A stretch of 64,000 nt of DNA from the NCBI RefSeq assembly GCF_006716485.1, contig NZ_VFPD01000006.1, forward strand, positions 51,286 through 115,285, given 5' to 3'. The DNA comes from Chryseobacterium aquifrigidense (GTDB lineage Bacteria; Bacteroidota; Bacteroidia; Flavobacteriales; Weeksellaceae). Positions 22,994 to 32,405 of this stretch are shown piece by piece. The position numbers and the translations under genes are program-made. Each line of letters begins with the position of its first letter. Position 1 is the first letter of the stretch. The notes beneath the pieces were generated by a model. It saw only the letters and a list, made by a program, of their open reading frames with translations, searched no databases and was not told the DNA's origin.

Positions 22994-25888
22994 TTACTCT
23001 CTGTTCTTAACGAGAATCCAGCCTGAATACTTTATTGAGGTCTGCTTGGCATCAGGCTCGTTCCAGCCTAACTCATACCAATAGGTGCCTGTAGTAACTC
23101 TTCTGCTGCCGTCGGCGGTTCCATTCCATTTGTAACCGTTGGATTTATCAGCCTGAAAAATTTTACTTCCATATCGGTCAAAAATACTAAAGACCAGGTT
23201 ATTCTTAACAGCTAATGAAGAATAATCTACAACATCGTTTACTCCGTCATCATTGGGTGTAATTACATTGATCAGGTTCGGGATTGTGATATCCACTTTT
23301 ATCGGGTCACAATTATAACCGTCTTTTACATAGATGCTGGCGTTTCCTCTATTGATATTGGTGAATACATTTGAATCCTGCCAGTTGATATTATCCATGG
23401 AGTATCTGTATGGTGAGGTACCTCCTATAACATTCACTGTTATTGTTTTGTTTGAGATATCGATATTTGAAATTACGGGTTGTTCCGAAGCATATACCTT
23501 TACCGTCTGCAGGGTAGTGCATTCTCCGGTTTTTATTTTTACCCAGTAAACTCCAACGCCTACGTTCTCAATTGTTTGAGTAGTTGCTCCGGTACTCCAT
23601 TCATAATTGGAGAATCCTGGTCCGGCATCAAGTGTTGTTTTTCCTTCCATACATATGATTTTATCTGTCAGTACGTCAGATTTTGCAGGAGGTAAAACAA
23701 CAAGAGTTACCATGGCTACTCTATAACAGCCACTCCCGTTGATTACTTTTATGTAAACAACTCCATTAGGTGCGATGTAATTGGCAGGAGTTAAAATTTC
23801 ATTCGTTCCTGCATGGGCATCAGCAAGAGAAGGATAGTATTTCCTGGTAATTCCGGTAGCTAAGGTTACATTCACATGGGTGAGATCAAATAATCCTGTG
23901 GCTGGATTGGCTTCAAGGAAGCAGGTTCTTATTAAGGAATCATTTACTACCGGACTTTCAGATACAGTCAGGTTCAAAGTAACTTCTTCACAGTCTGTAA
24001 AATCAGGATTGTTTCCACAGAATTTATAAATGATCTTGTCCGCACCAATATAGCCGTAAGAAGGAGCATAGCTGATTACTCCTGTAGCTGGATCAATAAC
24101 AGCATTTCCATGAGCAGGAGGAGTAATGATTGTTACAGTTCCTGGTACTACCGTCTGGGTAGAGGCTGAGAATGTGGGTACAATCTCTTTTACTCCGTCA
24201 CATATAGTTTCATTGATAGTTGTCTCCTTAAGGCAGGTATAAACTTTATACATAGGTGTAACGACTGGCGGACATGAGCCAACTGTAATTTTTACGGTGT
24301 AATTTCCTGATTGTGTTGGAGTATAGGAATAACTTGTTGCACCCGGAATCGGATTGTTTCCATTATACCATTGGTAGCTGTCAAAACTGTCATCAACTTG
24401 CAGCATAATTCCCGGAATACACTCTCCGGTAGTTTTTGCAATAACCGGGATAGAAGAAAATCCGGCAAAATAGCCACCATATCCTACAGCTCCACTTCCT
24501 CCTGCAATTCCTGCAGTGACAGCCTTAGTGGAAGTTACTGTTACATTTCCCGTAATGTTTGGAACTGAGTAAGAAACCCAATTGCCGGTTCCGCTTACCG
24601 GATAAGGTCCCTGAGTAGCAGGAGGAGTACTTCCATTAACCATAATGGTTGCTCCGGTTTCTGTTAGTATGTTTAATTTTACAGTATTGACCGTAGGGGG
24701 AAGGATGTTAATCATTCCAATTTCGTCAATTTTTCTGGGTAAAAAGCAATTAAGAGGAGGAATATAATTGAATCCACCTGTTGCAGCCCATGAATCATTG
24801 GCAACACCTCCCAGCAGTTGATATACATAAACATTTTTAGTCGTTCTGATGTACATGTTGTAATGATTATTACCCTGATTGATGTAATTTGTATTTGATG
24901 CTTCATTAACCCTGTAACTTTGTCCTTCACTAAGCGTGGCTGCGGGTGTAGCTGAATTATTGATGAATACCTGAGTATTGTCTTCTGTTGCAATAATTAA
25001 TGCATCTTCAATCCGTTCACTGATATTAGCATTTCCTTTTACCAGCACAAACTCATTACCCAATCTGTCCACCGGAACTGACTGGTCCATCATAATATCC
25101 GTTCCGAAACTTGTAGTAGAACTGGTATTCAGAGAAAATTGCCCGTTGAAATTACCATTGGTAACTGAAATAGGTTTGTCTGCAGTAATTTTTGCACCGA
25201 TAAAACCTTTGCGGTTTCCAATTTCATCTCCGTCACCTTCAATGATGTATGATTGTCCCTTATTGAGGGTAAAGTTTATTGTAGGATTTGTGGTGCCTGT
25301 CATATTATTGGAGAATACTACATTAGGAGAATATCCGGAGATTGTAATCTTCGTATTGTCTTCTGTAGCTAATATCCCCGTAGTAAAATTTAGACCAGTA
25401 TAGTTGGGTTCTGTTATGGGAGCTGCTGCTACATAGAAAAGTTTACCAATTCCTGCTTTCCCTTTAGATGTTAATATTTCTGCATGATTAAGCGATGAAA
25501 ATCTGAAAGTTACGAAGTAGGGTTTGGTGCCTGTTGTATGCAATCCCATTTTGACAGGTTTGAATAAATCTGCCACGGATGTGGTTATCATATTTTGAAA
25601 AGGTACATCGAAGACTTGTGGATTTCCCTTACTGACCGTAACGGTACCAATCAGAATATTATTGTTGTATATTTCTATGGGAAAAGGAGTTACAGAATCT
25701 GTGGAAAAGTATAACCCTTGCTGCTCAGCATCGTTTGTATTTCTTTTCATCATTGGGGCAAACCAATGATCTGTATCTCTTTGTGCAAATGACATATTCA
25801 TGGTGAATAAAGTCAGTAGAAAAATACATGCCTTTTGAAGGAACATATTGGTAATACGCTCTTTCCTCGAGAATAATTTTTTCATCAT
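22994..25888 (-). CDS. T9SS type B protein with IgGFc-binding-like N-terminus (paralogue 2 of 3)
   Basis: 964 residues. The N-terminus is long; ATG 25888 gives MMKKLFSRKERITN before a better signal peptide that starts at an internal Met (about residue 15, codon near 25846), so the true start is uncertain. Then HWFAP, the IgGFc-binding-like region with ATEDNTKIT and ATEDNTQVF, an Ig-like domain (YQWYNGNNPIPGATSYSYTP), a cadherin-like repeat (HGNAVIDPATGVISYAP), a SprB-like repeat (GGTSPYRYSMDN) and the type B sorting domain (VITPNDDGVNDV, FSIFDRYGSKIF, WILVKNRE). Organised as its neighbours but each gene has its own terminator, so the array is three separate transcripts rather than one operon. 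Confidence 0.85.
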   Translation of the reverse strand: MMKKLFSRKERITNMFLQKACIFLLTLFTMNMSFAQRDTDHWFAPMMKRNTNDAEQQGLYFSTDSVTPFPIEIYNNNILIGTVTVSKGNPQVFDVPFQNMITTSVADLFKPVKMGLHTTGTKPYFVTFRFSSLNHAEILTSKGKAGIGKLFYVAAAPITEPNYTGLNFTTGILATEDNTKITISGYSPNVVFSNNMTGTTNPTINFTLNKGQSYIIEGDGDEIGNRKGFIGAKITADKPISVTNGNFNGQFSLNTSSTTSFGTDIMMDQSVPVDRLGNEFVLVKGNANISERIEDALIIATEDNTQVFINNSATPAATLSEGQSYRVNEASNTNYINQGNNHYNMYIRTTKNVYVYQLLGGVANDSWAATGGFNYIPPLNCFLPRKIDEIGMINILPPTVNTVKLNILTETGATIMVNGSTPPATQGPYPVSGTGNWVSYSVPNITGNVTVTSTKAVTAGIAGGSGAVGYGGYFAGFSSIPVIAKTTGECIPGIMLQVDDSFDSYQWYNGNNPIPGATSYSYTPTQSGNYTVKITVGSCPPVVTPMYKVYTCLKETTINETICDGVKEIVPTFSASTQTVVPGTVTIITPPAHGNAVIDPATGVISYAPSYGYIGADKIIYKFCGNNPDFTDCEEVTLNLTVSESPVVNDSLIRTCFLEANPATGLFDLTHVNVTLATGITRKYYPSLADAHAGTNEILTPANYIAPNGVVYIKVINGSGCYRVAMVTLVVLPPAKSDVLTDKIICMEGKTTLDAGPGFSNYEWSTGATTQTIENVGVGVYWVKIKTGECTTLQTVKVYASEQPVISNIDISNKTITVNVIGGTSPYRYSMDNINWQDSNVFTNINRGNASIYVKDGYNCDPIKVDITIPNLINVITPNDDGVNDVVDYSSLAVKNNLVFSIFDRYGSKIFQADKSNGYKWNGTADGSRRVTTGTYWYELGWNEPDAKQTSIKYSGWILVKNRE

Positions 25889-26471
25889 ATCTTTTGTGTT
25901 TTTTATAATTAATTTTCATGTGTATGCAGATAATAACTGCAATAAGGGAAAGGAATTTAGGATAGTAACATTTTGAAATGCTGCTTTTAAAAAACAGATT
26001 ATTGTGATAAAATGTTAATATCAGTTTTTTGAAAAAAGGGTTCTTATAAAACTTAAAACAATGTTCCAGCTCAATCAGAGTAATGTTGGAAGCTTTGTCA
26101 GGTTAATAAGTAGAGCGGCAATCCTAAAAGTAATATTGTAATCATTTTTTTATCAGTTTGGGTTATTCGTTGCAAATATACTATAATAAACAAGTTTTTT
26201 GTGATTATTGTAATTAATTAGTTGTTTTTGTATTTAATATTATGTTATTGTTTTATTTTGTTGAAAAAATAATTAATAATTGCTTTTTTTATTGTAAAAT
26301 TTTTATTGTTTTTCTTCTTCACATTAATGTGGAATAAATGATTTTGTGATGATATAGGCTTTATATGACTCAGCACTCATATTTATACTTTACTTAGATG
26401 GGAGAGTTACGTAATAAAATAGGCCACGATTATAAAATCGCGGCCTATGAAATATAGTTTTAAACTAATTA
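25889..26471. other. 583-base intergenic region between two T9SS type B paralogues
   Basis: Very AT-rich, with runs of T and A, and holding at its right end the terminator of the 26472 gene. I see no reading frame, RNA gene or repeat that I can support. It should contain the promoter of the gene starting at 25888. Confidence 0.4.
26419..26448 (-). terminator. Terminator of T9SS type B paralogue 3
   Basis: ATAGGCCACGAT (26419-26430) and ATCGCGGCCTAT (26437-26448) pair with one mismatch that becomes a G-U wobble in the minus-strand RNA, followed by TTTTATTACG. It lies 23 bases past the stop. Confidence 0.75.
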
Positions 26472-29297
26472 TTACTCTCTGTTTTTAACAAGGATCCAAC
26501 CAGTATATTTTATTGGAGTCTTTTCTTTGTTGGATTCATTCCAGCTGATATGGTACCAGTATGTTCCTGTTCCCAGTTTTTTATCAAAGTGTTTTCCATC
26601 CCATCTGTAGTTGTTGAATCTGTTTCCGGTAAACACCATATTTCCATATCTGTCATACACAACAAAGCTAAGATTTTCTTTGTAAGCAAGCTCACTGTAA
26701 TCTATATAATCATTTACATTATCTCCGTTAGGTGTAATCGCATTTAACAGATTAGGAATGGTTACTTCTACAGCAATAGGAGTACAGTTATAAAAATCTT
26801 TAACATAGAAAGTGTGCTGTCCTCTTGTTAAACCTGTAAAGGTACTTGAATCCTGCCAGTTTGCAGTTCCATCAACTGCATATTGGTAAGGAGCTTTACC
26901 ACCGCTTACAATTACAGTTGCTGTATTATTGTTGATCTCAATGGTTTGAATTACGGGATCCTCCACTTTTTTAACTTTTACAGTTTGTGTAAGGAAACAT
27001 CCGTTCTTACCAAGAATTACGGTGTATTCACCAACACCAACATCTCTGATGCCTGACGAGGTAGCTCCTGTGCTCCACTGGTATGAATCATATCCGGGAC
27101 CAGCGTCCAGGTTAGTTTTCGCATCCATACAGATATACTGATCTACAAGGATTGGAGACTTTTTAATTGGAAGTACAATTAATTCAATTTTTGCATTGGC
27201 CGTACATCCCTCAGCAGTTGTTACTTTCACATATACAAATCCTCCTGTTGAAGGGAAGTTTTCTGGTGTTGTAATTTCATTGATCCCTGCAGTAAGGTCA
27301 TTCAGGGTACGGTAGTATTTTTTTGTAACAGCATTATAATCTGTAACCTTTGCTTTGGTAAGGTCAAAATAAGCGTAAGGTGCTACATCATACCAGCAAG
27401 CCTTAATAGAAGTATCAGTTACGATGAATGGTACTACAGTAAGGTTGAGTGTTACCTGTTCACAATCTGTAAACTCAACAGAGTTTCCACAGAATTTATA
27501 AACGATTTTATCTGGTCCTAAATATCCCGGATTAGGTGTATAAGTAATCGTTCCGTTTGGATTAACTACAGCTGTTCCTTTGGTAGGCGGTGTTAAAATT
27601 ACTACTGTACTTGGAACCACAGTCTGAGTGGAAGAAGTAAAGGCCGGGGTAATAATTTTAGTAGAACAAGCATTAAGAGCCTGTGTAGTTTCTTTTAAAC
27701 AGTTTTGTACTTTATAGATAGGAGTTGTCACAGGAGGACATGTTCCCATTGTTACCTTTACTGTATAATTTCCTGATTGTGTAGGAGTATATGTATAACT
27801 TGTAGCACCTGGAATAGCAACTCCGTCACGGAACCATTGGTAGGTTTCATATCCATCGTCTACCTCAAGAACGATTCCCGGAACACATTCACCTGTCTTT
27901 TTCGCAATTAGAGGGATTGATGAGAATCCGGCAAAGTACCCTCCGTACCCTGCAGAACTATATCCTCCGTTGATACCTGCTGTTACAGCTTTTGTAGAGG
28001 TAATCTTAATATTTCCAGATACACTGTTGATTCCATAGGTAACCCAGTTAGCATTTCCTGCCAATGGATAAGGTCCGGCTTCAGGCAAAAGAGGAGCATC
28101 ATTTACCATGACAGTAGCACCAGCTTCTGTTAGGATGTTTAATTTTACTACAAGATCACTTGTTGTCATGCTGGCTCCTCCTACTCCAAGAGGCATTTCA
28201 TTGATCTTTCCGATTTCATCAATTTTTCTTGGAAGGAAACAGTTTAATGGCGGAATATAGTTGAATCCATTGGTGGCATCACTTAATAATACTCCAATAA
28301 ATTGATATAAATATACATTTTTGGTTGTGGAAATGAACATGTTTGAATGTCCTGATGTCCCCTGAGCAACATAGCTGGTTTCATTAATTCTGTACCATTC
28401 TCCGGCAGCAAGTGTAGCAACAGCAGTACCTCCGCCATTTAAATATACTTCGGTATTATCTTCAGTGGCCACAATAAGACCACCCTCCATATTTAAGGTA
28501 GGAGCTGTAGATCTTGTTTTTACTATGGCAAAAGTATTTCCAAGTCTGTCAACCGGAACCGATTGATCGAGAACCGGATCACTTCCTGTTGTTGAAGCAG
28601 AGAAGTTGGCATTACAGCTTCCATTGGTCAATGTTACTGGTTTGGTTGCAACTATTTTGGCACCAATAAAACCTGTTTTGTTTCCGGACTGAGAGCCGGA
28701 TCCTGCAAGAATGAAAGATTGTCCTTTTTGTAAAGTAAAAGTCTGAGTATTTCCAGTTGGGCTACCGTTAATAAAAACTACTCCGGCAGTTGGGTTCCAT
28801 GATACTGTTACATTCGTATTGTCTTCCGTAGCAAGAACACCTGCTGTAAAATTCTGAATACTACTGGTATTGGTATTAGGAGCAGCGGCAACGAAAAATG
28901 TTTTTCCAATTCCAGCCTTTCCTTTACTGGTAATTACCTCCCCGTGAACACTCTGAGCTAGTCTTAAACTGCAGTAAAAAGGTTTGATCGCTTTTAAATA
29001 AAGCCCTTTATTACCCACAATGAATGCTTCGGTAGATGTTCCTGTGGAAATAAGGCTATTGGTAACCTTATAAGTTTGTGGGTTACCTTTACTGATGGTA
29101 ACAGTGGTAAGCGGAATATTGTTGTTGTAAATAGTTACATCAAAAGGGGTGGGGGAATCAGTAGAAAGGTATATCATATTGGTATACCCTCCAACACTGT
29201 CATAATAAGGAGCAATCCAATGCTCGGTATCCCTTTGTGCAAAGAGTGTATTAATTGTTAAAAAAATTAATACCAAACTGAGTAGAAATCTTTTCAT
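26472..29297 (-). CDS. T9SS type B protein with IgGFc-binding-like N-terminus (paralogue 3 of 3)
   Basis: 941 residues. Signal peptide to about 20 (TLFAQ), then REHWIAP-like TEHWIAP, the IgGFc-binding-like region with ATEDNTNVT (about 155) and ATEDNTEVY (about 275), an Ig-like domain (YQWFRDGVAIPGATSYTYTP), a cadherin-like repeat (TKGTAVVNPNGTITYTPN), a SprB-like repeat (GGKAPYQYAVDG) and the type B sorting domain (AITPNGDNVNDY, FVVYDRYGNMVF, WILVKNRE). Closest in layout to paralogue 2. IgGFc-binding-like domains are named after a mucin-associated mammalian protein; binding of antibodies is not implied. A surface adhesin role is inferred. Confidence 0.85.
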   Translation of the reverse strand: MKRFLLSLVLIFLTINTLFAQRDTEHWIAPYYDSVGGYTNMIYLSTDSPTPFDVTIYNNNIPLTTVTISKGNPQTYKVTNSLISTGTSTEAFIVGNKGLYLKAIKPFYCSLRLAQSVHGEVITSKGKAGIGKTFFVAAAPNTNTSSIQNFTAGVLATEDNTNVTVSWNPTAGVVFINGSPTGNTQTFTLQKGQSFILAGSGSQSGNKTGFIGAKIVATKPVTLTNGSCNANFSASTTGSDPVLDQSVPVDRLGNTFAIVKTRSTAPTLNMEGGLIVATEDNTEVYLNGGGTAVATLAAGEWYRINETSYVAQGTSGHSNMFISTTKNVYLYQFIGVLLSDATNGFNYIPPLNCFLPRKIDEIGKINEMPLGVGGASMTTSDLVVKLNILTEAGATVMVNDAPLLPEAGPYPLAGNANWVTYGINSVSGNIKITSTKAVTAGINGGYSSAGYGGYFAGFSSIPLIAKKTGECVPGIVLEVDDGYETYQWFRDGVAIPGATSYTYTPTQSGNYTVKVTMGTCPPVTTPIYKVQNCLKETTQALNACSTKIITPAFTSSTQTVVPSTVVILTPPTKGTAVVNPNGTITYTPNPGYLGPDKIVYKFCGNSVEFTDCEQVTLNLTVVPFIVTDTSIKACWYDVAPYAYFDLTKAKVTDYNAVTKKYYRTLNDLTAGINEITTPENFPSTGGFVYVKVTTAEGCTANAKIELIVLPIKKSPILVDQYICMDAKTNLDAGPGYDSYQWSTGATSSGIRDVGVGEYTVILGKNGCFLTQTVKVKKVEDPVIQTIEINNNTATVIVSGGKAPYQYAVDGTANWQDSSTFTGLTRGQHTFYVKDFYNCTPIAVEVTIPNLLNAITPNGDNVNDYIDYSELAYKENLSFVVYDRYGNMVFTGNRFNNYRWDGKHFDKKLGTGTYWYHISWNESNKEKTPIKYTGWILVKNRE

Positions 29298-29597
29298 GAG
29301 TATGGAATTAGGATTTCTACAAAAATAAAATAAAAAATGAAATACTTTTAATAAAATTTAAATAAATGTTAAATATAAGCCTTCGATTTTTAATCAAAAA
29401 CCCTGTTAGGTATGAAACTGGTAATTAACTCTTGAGCGTAACCATGGTGATTATCTGCTAATAATTCTTTTTTGAGTGAATTTTTTAGTGTGTTAATTTT
29501 TTCAGATATATGACCACATTGTTGAGTGAAAATAATGGTAATAAAAAATCCCGGTGAAATTTTCACCGGGACTCTATATTCTTTTGAAACAGTCAGC
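29298..29597. other. 300-base intergenic region before tsf's 3' end
   Basis: Contains a possible -7 box TATTTTTG on the minus strand (29320-29327) for the T9SS gene and the tsf terminator (29549-29571). Nothing else is recognisable. Confidence 0.4.
29549..29571 (-). terminator. Terminator of tsf
   Basis: TCCCGGTGAAA (29549-29559) and TTTCACCGGGA (29561-29571) form a long near-perfect palindrome followed on the minus strand by TTTTTTATTACC. It lies 27 bases past the tsf stop. Confidence 0.85.
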
Positions 29598-30422
29598 TTA
29601 TAGGCTTACTCTTACAAATCCTGTTACTTTTAAGTCTGCGTTTACAGATTTTACGTAATCAGCAACTGAGATACTACCGTCTTTAATGAAATCCTGGTGT
29701 ACCAAAGTGTTGTCTTTGTAGAATCTCTGCATTTTACCTTTCAGGATGTTGTCGATAATGTTTGCAGGCTTACCTTCTTCAGTAAGTTTGTGTCTTTCGA
29801 TTTCCAACTCTCTGTCGATAGTTTCCTGAGAAACTGCAGTTTCGTCAAGAGCAATTGGGTTCATTGCAGCAACCTGCATAGAAACAGCTTTAGCAGCTTC
29901 TTCAGCTCCATCTACTTTAGCAGAAAGAGAAGTGATAGCAGCAATTTTGTTTCCAGCGTGGATGTAAGCTCCTAAGAAATCTCCCTGGATTCTTTCGAAA
30001 GATCCGATTTCGATTTTCTCACCGATAACTCCTGTTTGCTCAACTAATTTCTCAGCAACAGTGATTCCGTGGAAATCTGTAGCTAAAAGCTCTTCTTTAG
30101 TAGCAGCGAAAATAGCCATTTCTGCTAATTCGTAAGCTAGCTCAACGAATGCTTCGTTTTTAGCAACGAAGTCAGTTTCACAATTTAAAGAAATTACAGC
30201 ACCTAAAGTGTTGTCTTCGTTTACTCTTGCGATTACTGCCCCTTCAGTAGACTCTCTGTCTGCTCTGTTAGCAGCAACTTTTTGTCCTTTTTTTCTAAGG
30301 ATATCTACCGCTTTTTCGAAGTCTCCTTCAGCTTCAACTAGAGCTTTCTTGCAGTCCATCATACCTGCACCTGTTTGGTTTCTTAATTTAGCTACGTCTG
30401 CAGCAACTGGTGTATAAGACAT
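29598..30422 (-). CDS. tsf: Translation elongation factor Ts
   Basis: 274 residues, normal for Bacteroidota. The N-terminal UBA-like region VAKLRNQTGAGMMDCKKALVE and the core motif CETDFVAKNE (EF-Tu contact) are intact, and the coiled-coil/C-terminal regions are present. EF-Ts exchanges GDP for GTP on EF-Tu. In most bacteria tsf follows rpsB; here it is 16 kb from rpsB, on the opposite strand, with its own candidate promoter and terminator, so it must be expressed separately. It is divergent from a DUF6759-like gene. Confidence 0.97.
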   Translation of the reverse strand: MSYTPVAADVAKLRNQTGAGMMDCKKALVEAEGDFEKAVDILRKKGQKVAANRADRESTEGAVIARVNEDNTLGAVISLNCETDFVAKNEAFVELAYELAEMAIFAATKEELLATDFHGITVAEKLVEQTGVIGEKIEIGSFERIQGDFLGAYIHAGNKIAAITSLSAKVDGAEEAAKAVSMQVAAMNPIALDETAVSQETIDRELEIERHKLTEEGKPANIIDNILKGKMQRFYKDNTLVHQDFIKDGSISVADYVKSVNADLKVTGFVRVSL

Positions 30423-30482
30423 AATATCTATTATTTTTTATTTAAGATTAGTATTAATTTTTAGCTTAATTTTAGAGCAGTG

Positions 30483-30490
30483 CAAAGATA
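30483..30490 (-). promoter_or_regulatory. Candidate -7 box of the tsf promoter
   Basis: TATCTTTG on the minus strand matches TAnnTTTG and lies 60 bases before the tsf start. The -33 region has TTTAG rather than TTTG at about 20 nt, a near match. It supports independent transcription of tsf. Confidence 0.45.
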
Positions 30491-30565
30491 ATGATTTTAA
30501 TGATAAACTAAAAAATGACTTTTCACGTTATTAATATATTTAATACTATTTTAAAGGTTTGATTA

Positions 30566-31339
30566 ATGAAAAAAATCTTCTTCCTTCTATTTATATGCAT
30601 TTTTGCTCTAGGTTTTTCTCAAAAAAAGAAAAAAACAAAATCTAAAGCTGTTGTTGAAAAAGAAACTGTAATCATCTATACCGAACAGGAAGCTGAGATC
30701 TCAAAAGAGGCAAGAGTAATTGCCGGTTTTTTAAAACAGAACCCCGGACACGCCAAAACAGACTATTTTAAAAGAAGGCTGATTGATATTATTATGGCAG
30801 ATAATTCACCTGAAGCAAAACCTACCATTAAACCAATTAGTAAGGAGAAAATAGAAAATATCGTTAAAAATAATGAGCTGAATAGCGGTAAAACAGTAGC
30901 TGTTAATAAAACTAATACTGTTAACGGCAAACCTGTTTCTAATAATACAGCCGCTGCTATTGAAGCTTTAAAAGAAGAAAGAAGAAGTACCTCTTTTGCT
31001 TCAACAGGTTCTGCAGGCTCAGCAAAAAGTGCCGGAAGTTCTAAGTCTGGACCAAGTGAGGAAAATAAAAGGACAGCAGCGATGCTTACCCATCTTTTTA
31101 ATAATGATTTGAATAAGAATGAAGCGTATGTGAATATCAAAAACAGATCGGCCTGTAATCTTATTGTAAAAATAAGTGGAAAAAAATATTATAATCTGAC
31201 TGTTCCTGCAAGAGGGGAGAATTTTATCCTGGTTGATAAAGGGGAATACGTAATGACCACATCAGTCTGTGATGCAAAATATTCTTCTGTGAAGAAAATT
31301 ACTCAGGATATTGAAATTGCACTGAACGTTGCAGAATAG
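30566..31339 (+). CDS. DUF6759-like exported protein, beside tsf
   Basis: 257 residues with a signal peptide (ALGFSQ) followed by a very lysine-rich stretch. A helical region has FLKQNPGHAKTDYFKRRL, a divergent form of the AHPDDP motif region. A low-complexity linker of Ser/Ala/Gly/Lys (about 145-170) leads to the shared C-terminal domain: NRSACNLIVKISGKKYYNLTVPARGENFIL and a second Cys in SVCDAKYSSVKKI. It is the fourth family member in the window and the only one on the plus strand. Its neighbours are tsf (divergent) and accA (convergent across a terminator). Function unknown. Confidence 0.7.
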   Translation: MKKIFFLLFICIFALGFSQKKKKTKSKAVVEKETVIIYTEQEAEISKEARVIAGFLKQNPGHAKTDYFKRRLIDIIMADNSPEAKPTIKPISKEKIENIVKNNELNSGKTVAVNKTNTVNGKPVSNNTAAAIEALKEERRSTSFASTGSAGSAKSAGSSKSGPSEENKRTAAMLTHLFNNDLNKNEAYVNIKNRSACNLIVKISGKKYYNLTVPARGENFILVDKGEYVMTTSVCDAKYSSVKKITQDIEIALNVAE

Positions 31340-31362
31340 ATAAAAGAGAAGAAAACTAAAGA

Positions 31363-31394
31363 AAAAAGGTTAAGAAGAAATTCTTAACCTTTTT
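31363..31394. terminator. Bidirectional terminator between the DUF6759-like gene and accA
   Basis: AAAAAGGTTAAGAA (31363-31376) and TTCTTAACCTTTTT (31381-31394) pair perfectly over 14 bp with a GAAA tetraloop; runs of A and T flank it. It serves both convergent genes. Confidence 0.9.
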
Positions 31395-31399
31395 ATTTT

Positions 31400-32356
31400 T
31401 TATCCTTTAAACTGACCCATTGCAATGAATTTGTCCTGTCTTTGGGTTTCAAGCTCCTGTCCTGTAAATTTGGAGAAAGCTTTGATATTTTGTAAAATTG
31501 AATTTTTCAAGTTCAAATAAGTGGTCTCCTGATCATAATGAGCACCTCCAAGTGGTTCCTCAATAATTCCGTCAATGAACTTTTCTCTTAAAGCATCTGC
31601 CGGAGTAAGATTTAATGCATTGGCTGCATCTTCTTTATGATCCCAGTTTCTCCATAAGATAGAAGAACAGCTTTCCGGTGCAATTACTGTATACCATGTG
31701 TTTTCCAGCATGTATACTTTATTTCCTACACCTATTCCCAATGCTCCACCGCTGGCACCTTCTCCGATGATGTATGTGAAGATTGGAGTTTTCAGCTGTA
31801 CCATTTCAAAAATATTTCTTGCAATAGCTTCTCCTTGTCCTCTTTCTTCAGCTTCCAGTCCCGGATAAGCTCCCGGTGTATCTACTAAAGTTACCACAGG
31901 GATATTAAATTTTTCAGCCAGCTTCATTAATCTTAAAGCTTTTCTGTATCCTTCCGGATTGGGCATCCCAAATCTTCTGTGCTGTCTTTCTTTAGTTGTT
32001 CTTCCTTTTTGAGTCCCTATGATCATCACTTTCTGACCATCAAGGGTAATCAATCCTCCAATCATTGCCGGATCATCAGCGAAATTTCTGTCTCCATGAA
32101 GTTCTAAGAAACTGCCTTTGTCTGCCATTCCGTTGATATAATCCAATGTATAAGGACGATCCGGGTGACGGGACAGTTGTACTCTTTGCCAAGGCGTAAG
32201 ATTTGAATAGATTTCTTTTTTCTTTTCTAAAATCTTATCCTCAATCTGGCTGCATGCTAATTTTACATCAACACCACTTTCTTCTCCTACTAAAGAACAC
32301 GTCTGGTATTGATCCATCAATTCTTTGATAGGAAGTTCGAAACTTAAATATTCCAT
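31400..32356 (-). CDS. accA: Acetyl-CoA carboxylase carboxyltransferase subunit alpha
   Basis: 318 residues. Typical AccA sequence: SFELPIKELMDQY at the N-terminus, LTPWQRVQLSRHPDRPYTLDYI, the GRTTKERQHRRFGMPNPEGY loop and GEGASGGALGIG in the carboxyltransferase core. With AccD (not in the window) it transfers carboxyl groups from carboxybiotin to acetyl-CoA, making malonyl-CoA for fatty acid synthesis; AccB and AccC are encoded at 50-52 kb. It follows gltX by 49 bases on the same strand, with no terminator between, so the two are probably co-transcribed. Confidence 0.96.
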   Translation of the reverse strand: MEYLSFELPIKELMDQYQTCSLVGEESGVDVKLACSQIEDKILEKKKEIYSNLTPWQRVQLSRHPDRPYTLDYINGMADKGSFLELHGDRNFADDPAMIGGLITLDGQKVMIIGTQKGRTTKERQHRRFGMPNPEGYRKALRLMKLAEKFNIPVVTLVDTPGAYPGLEAEERGQGEAIARNIFEMVQLKTPIFTYIIGEGASGGALGIGVGNKVYMLENTWYTVIAPESCSSILWRNWDHKEDAANALNLTPADALREKFIDGIIEEPLGGAHYDQETTYLNLKNSILQNIKAFSKFTGQELETQRQDKFIAMGQFKG

Positions 32357-32405
32357 TTCTTGAAGTAAATTAAATCTTTCAAATGTATGAAAAATTATGG
32401 TTATT

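Noticed and set aside
19366..29297. IgGFc-like proteins as antibody-binding virulence factors
   Set aside because: The domain name comes from a mammalian mucus protein; similar domains are common in environmental Bacteroidota.
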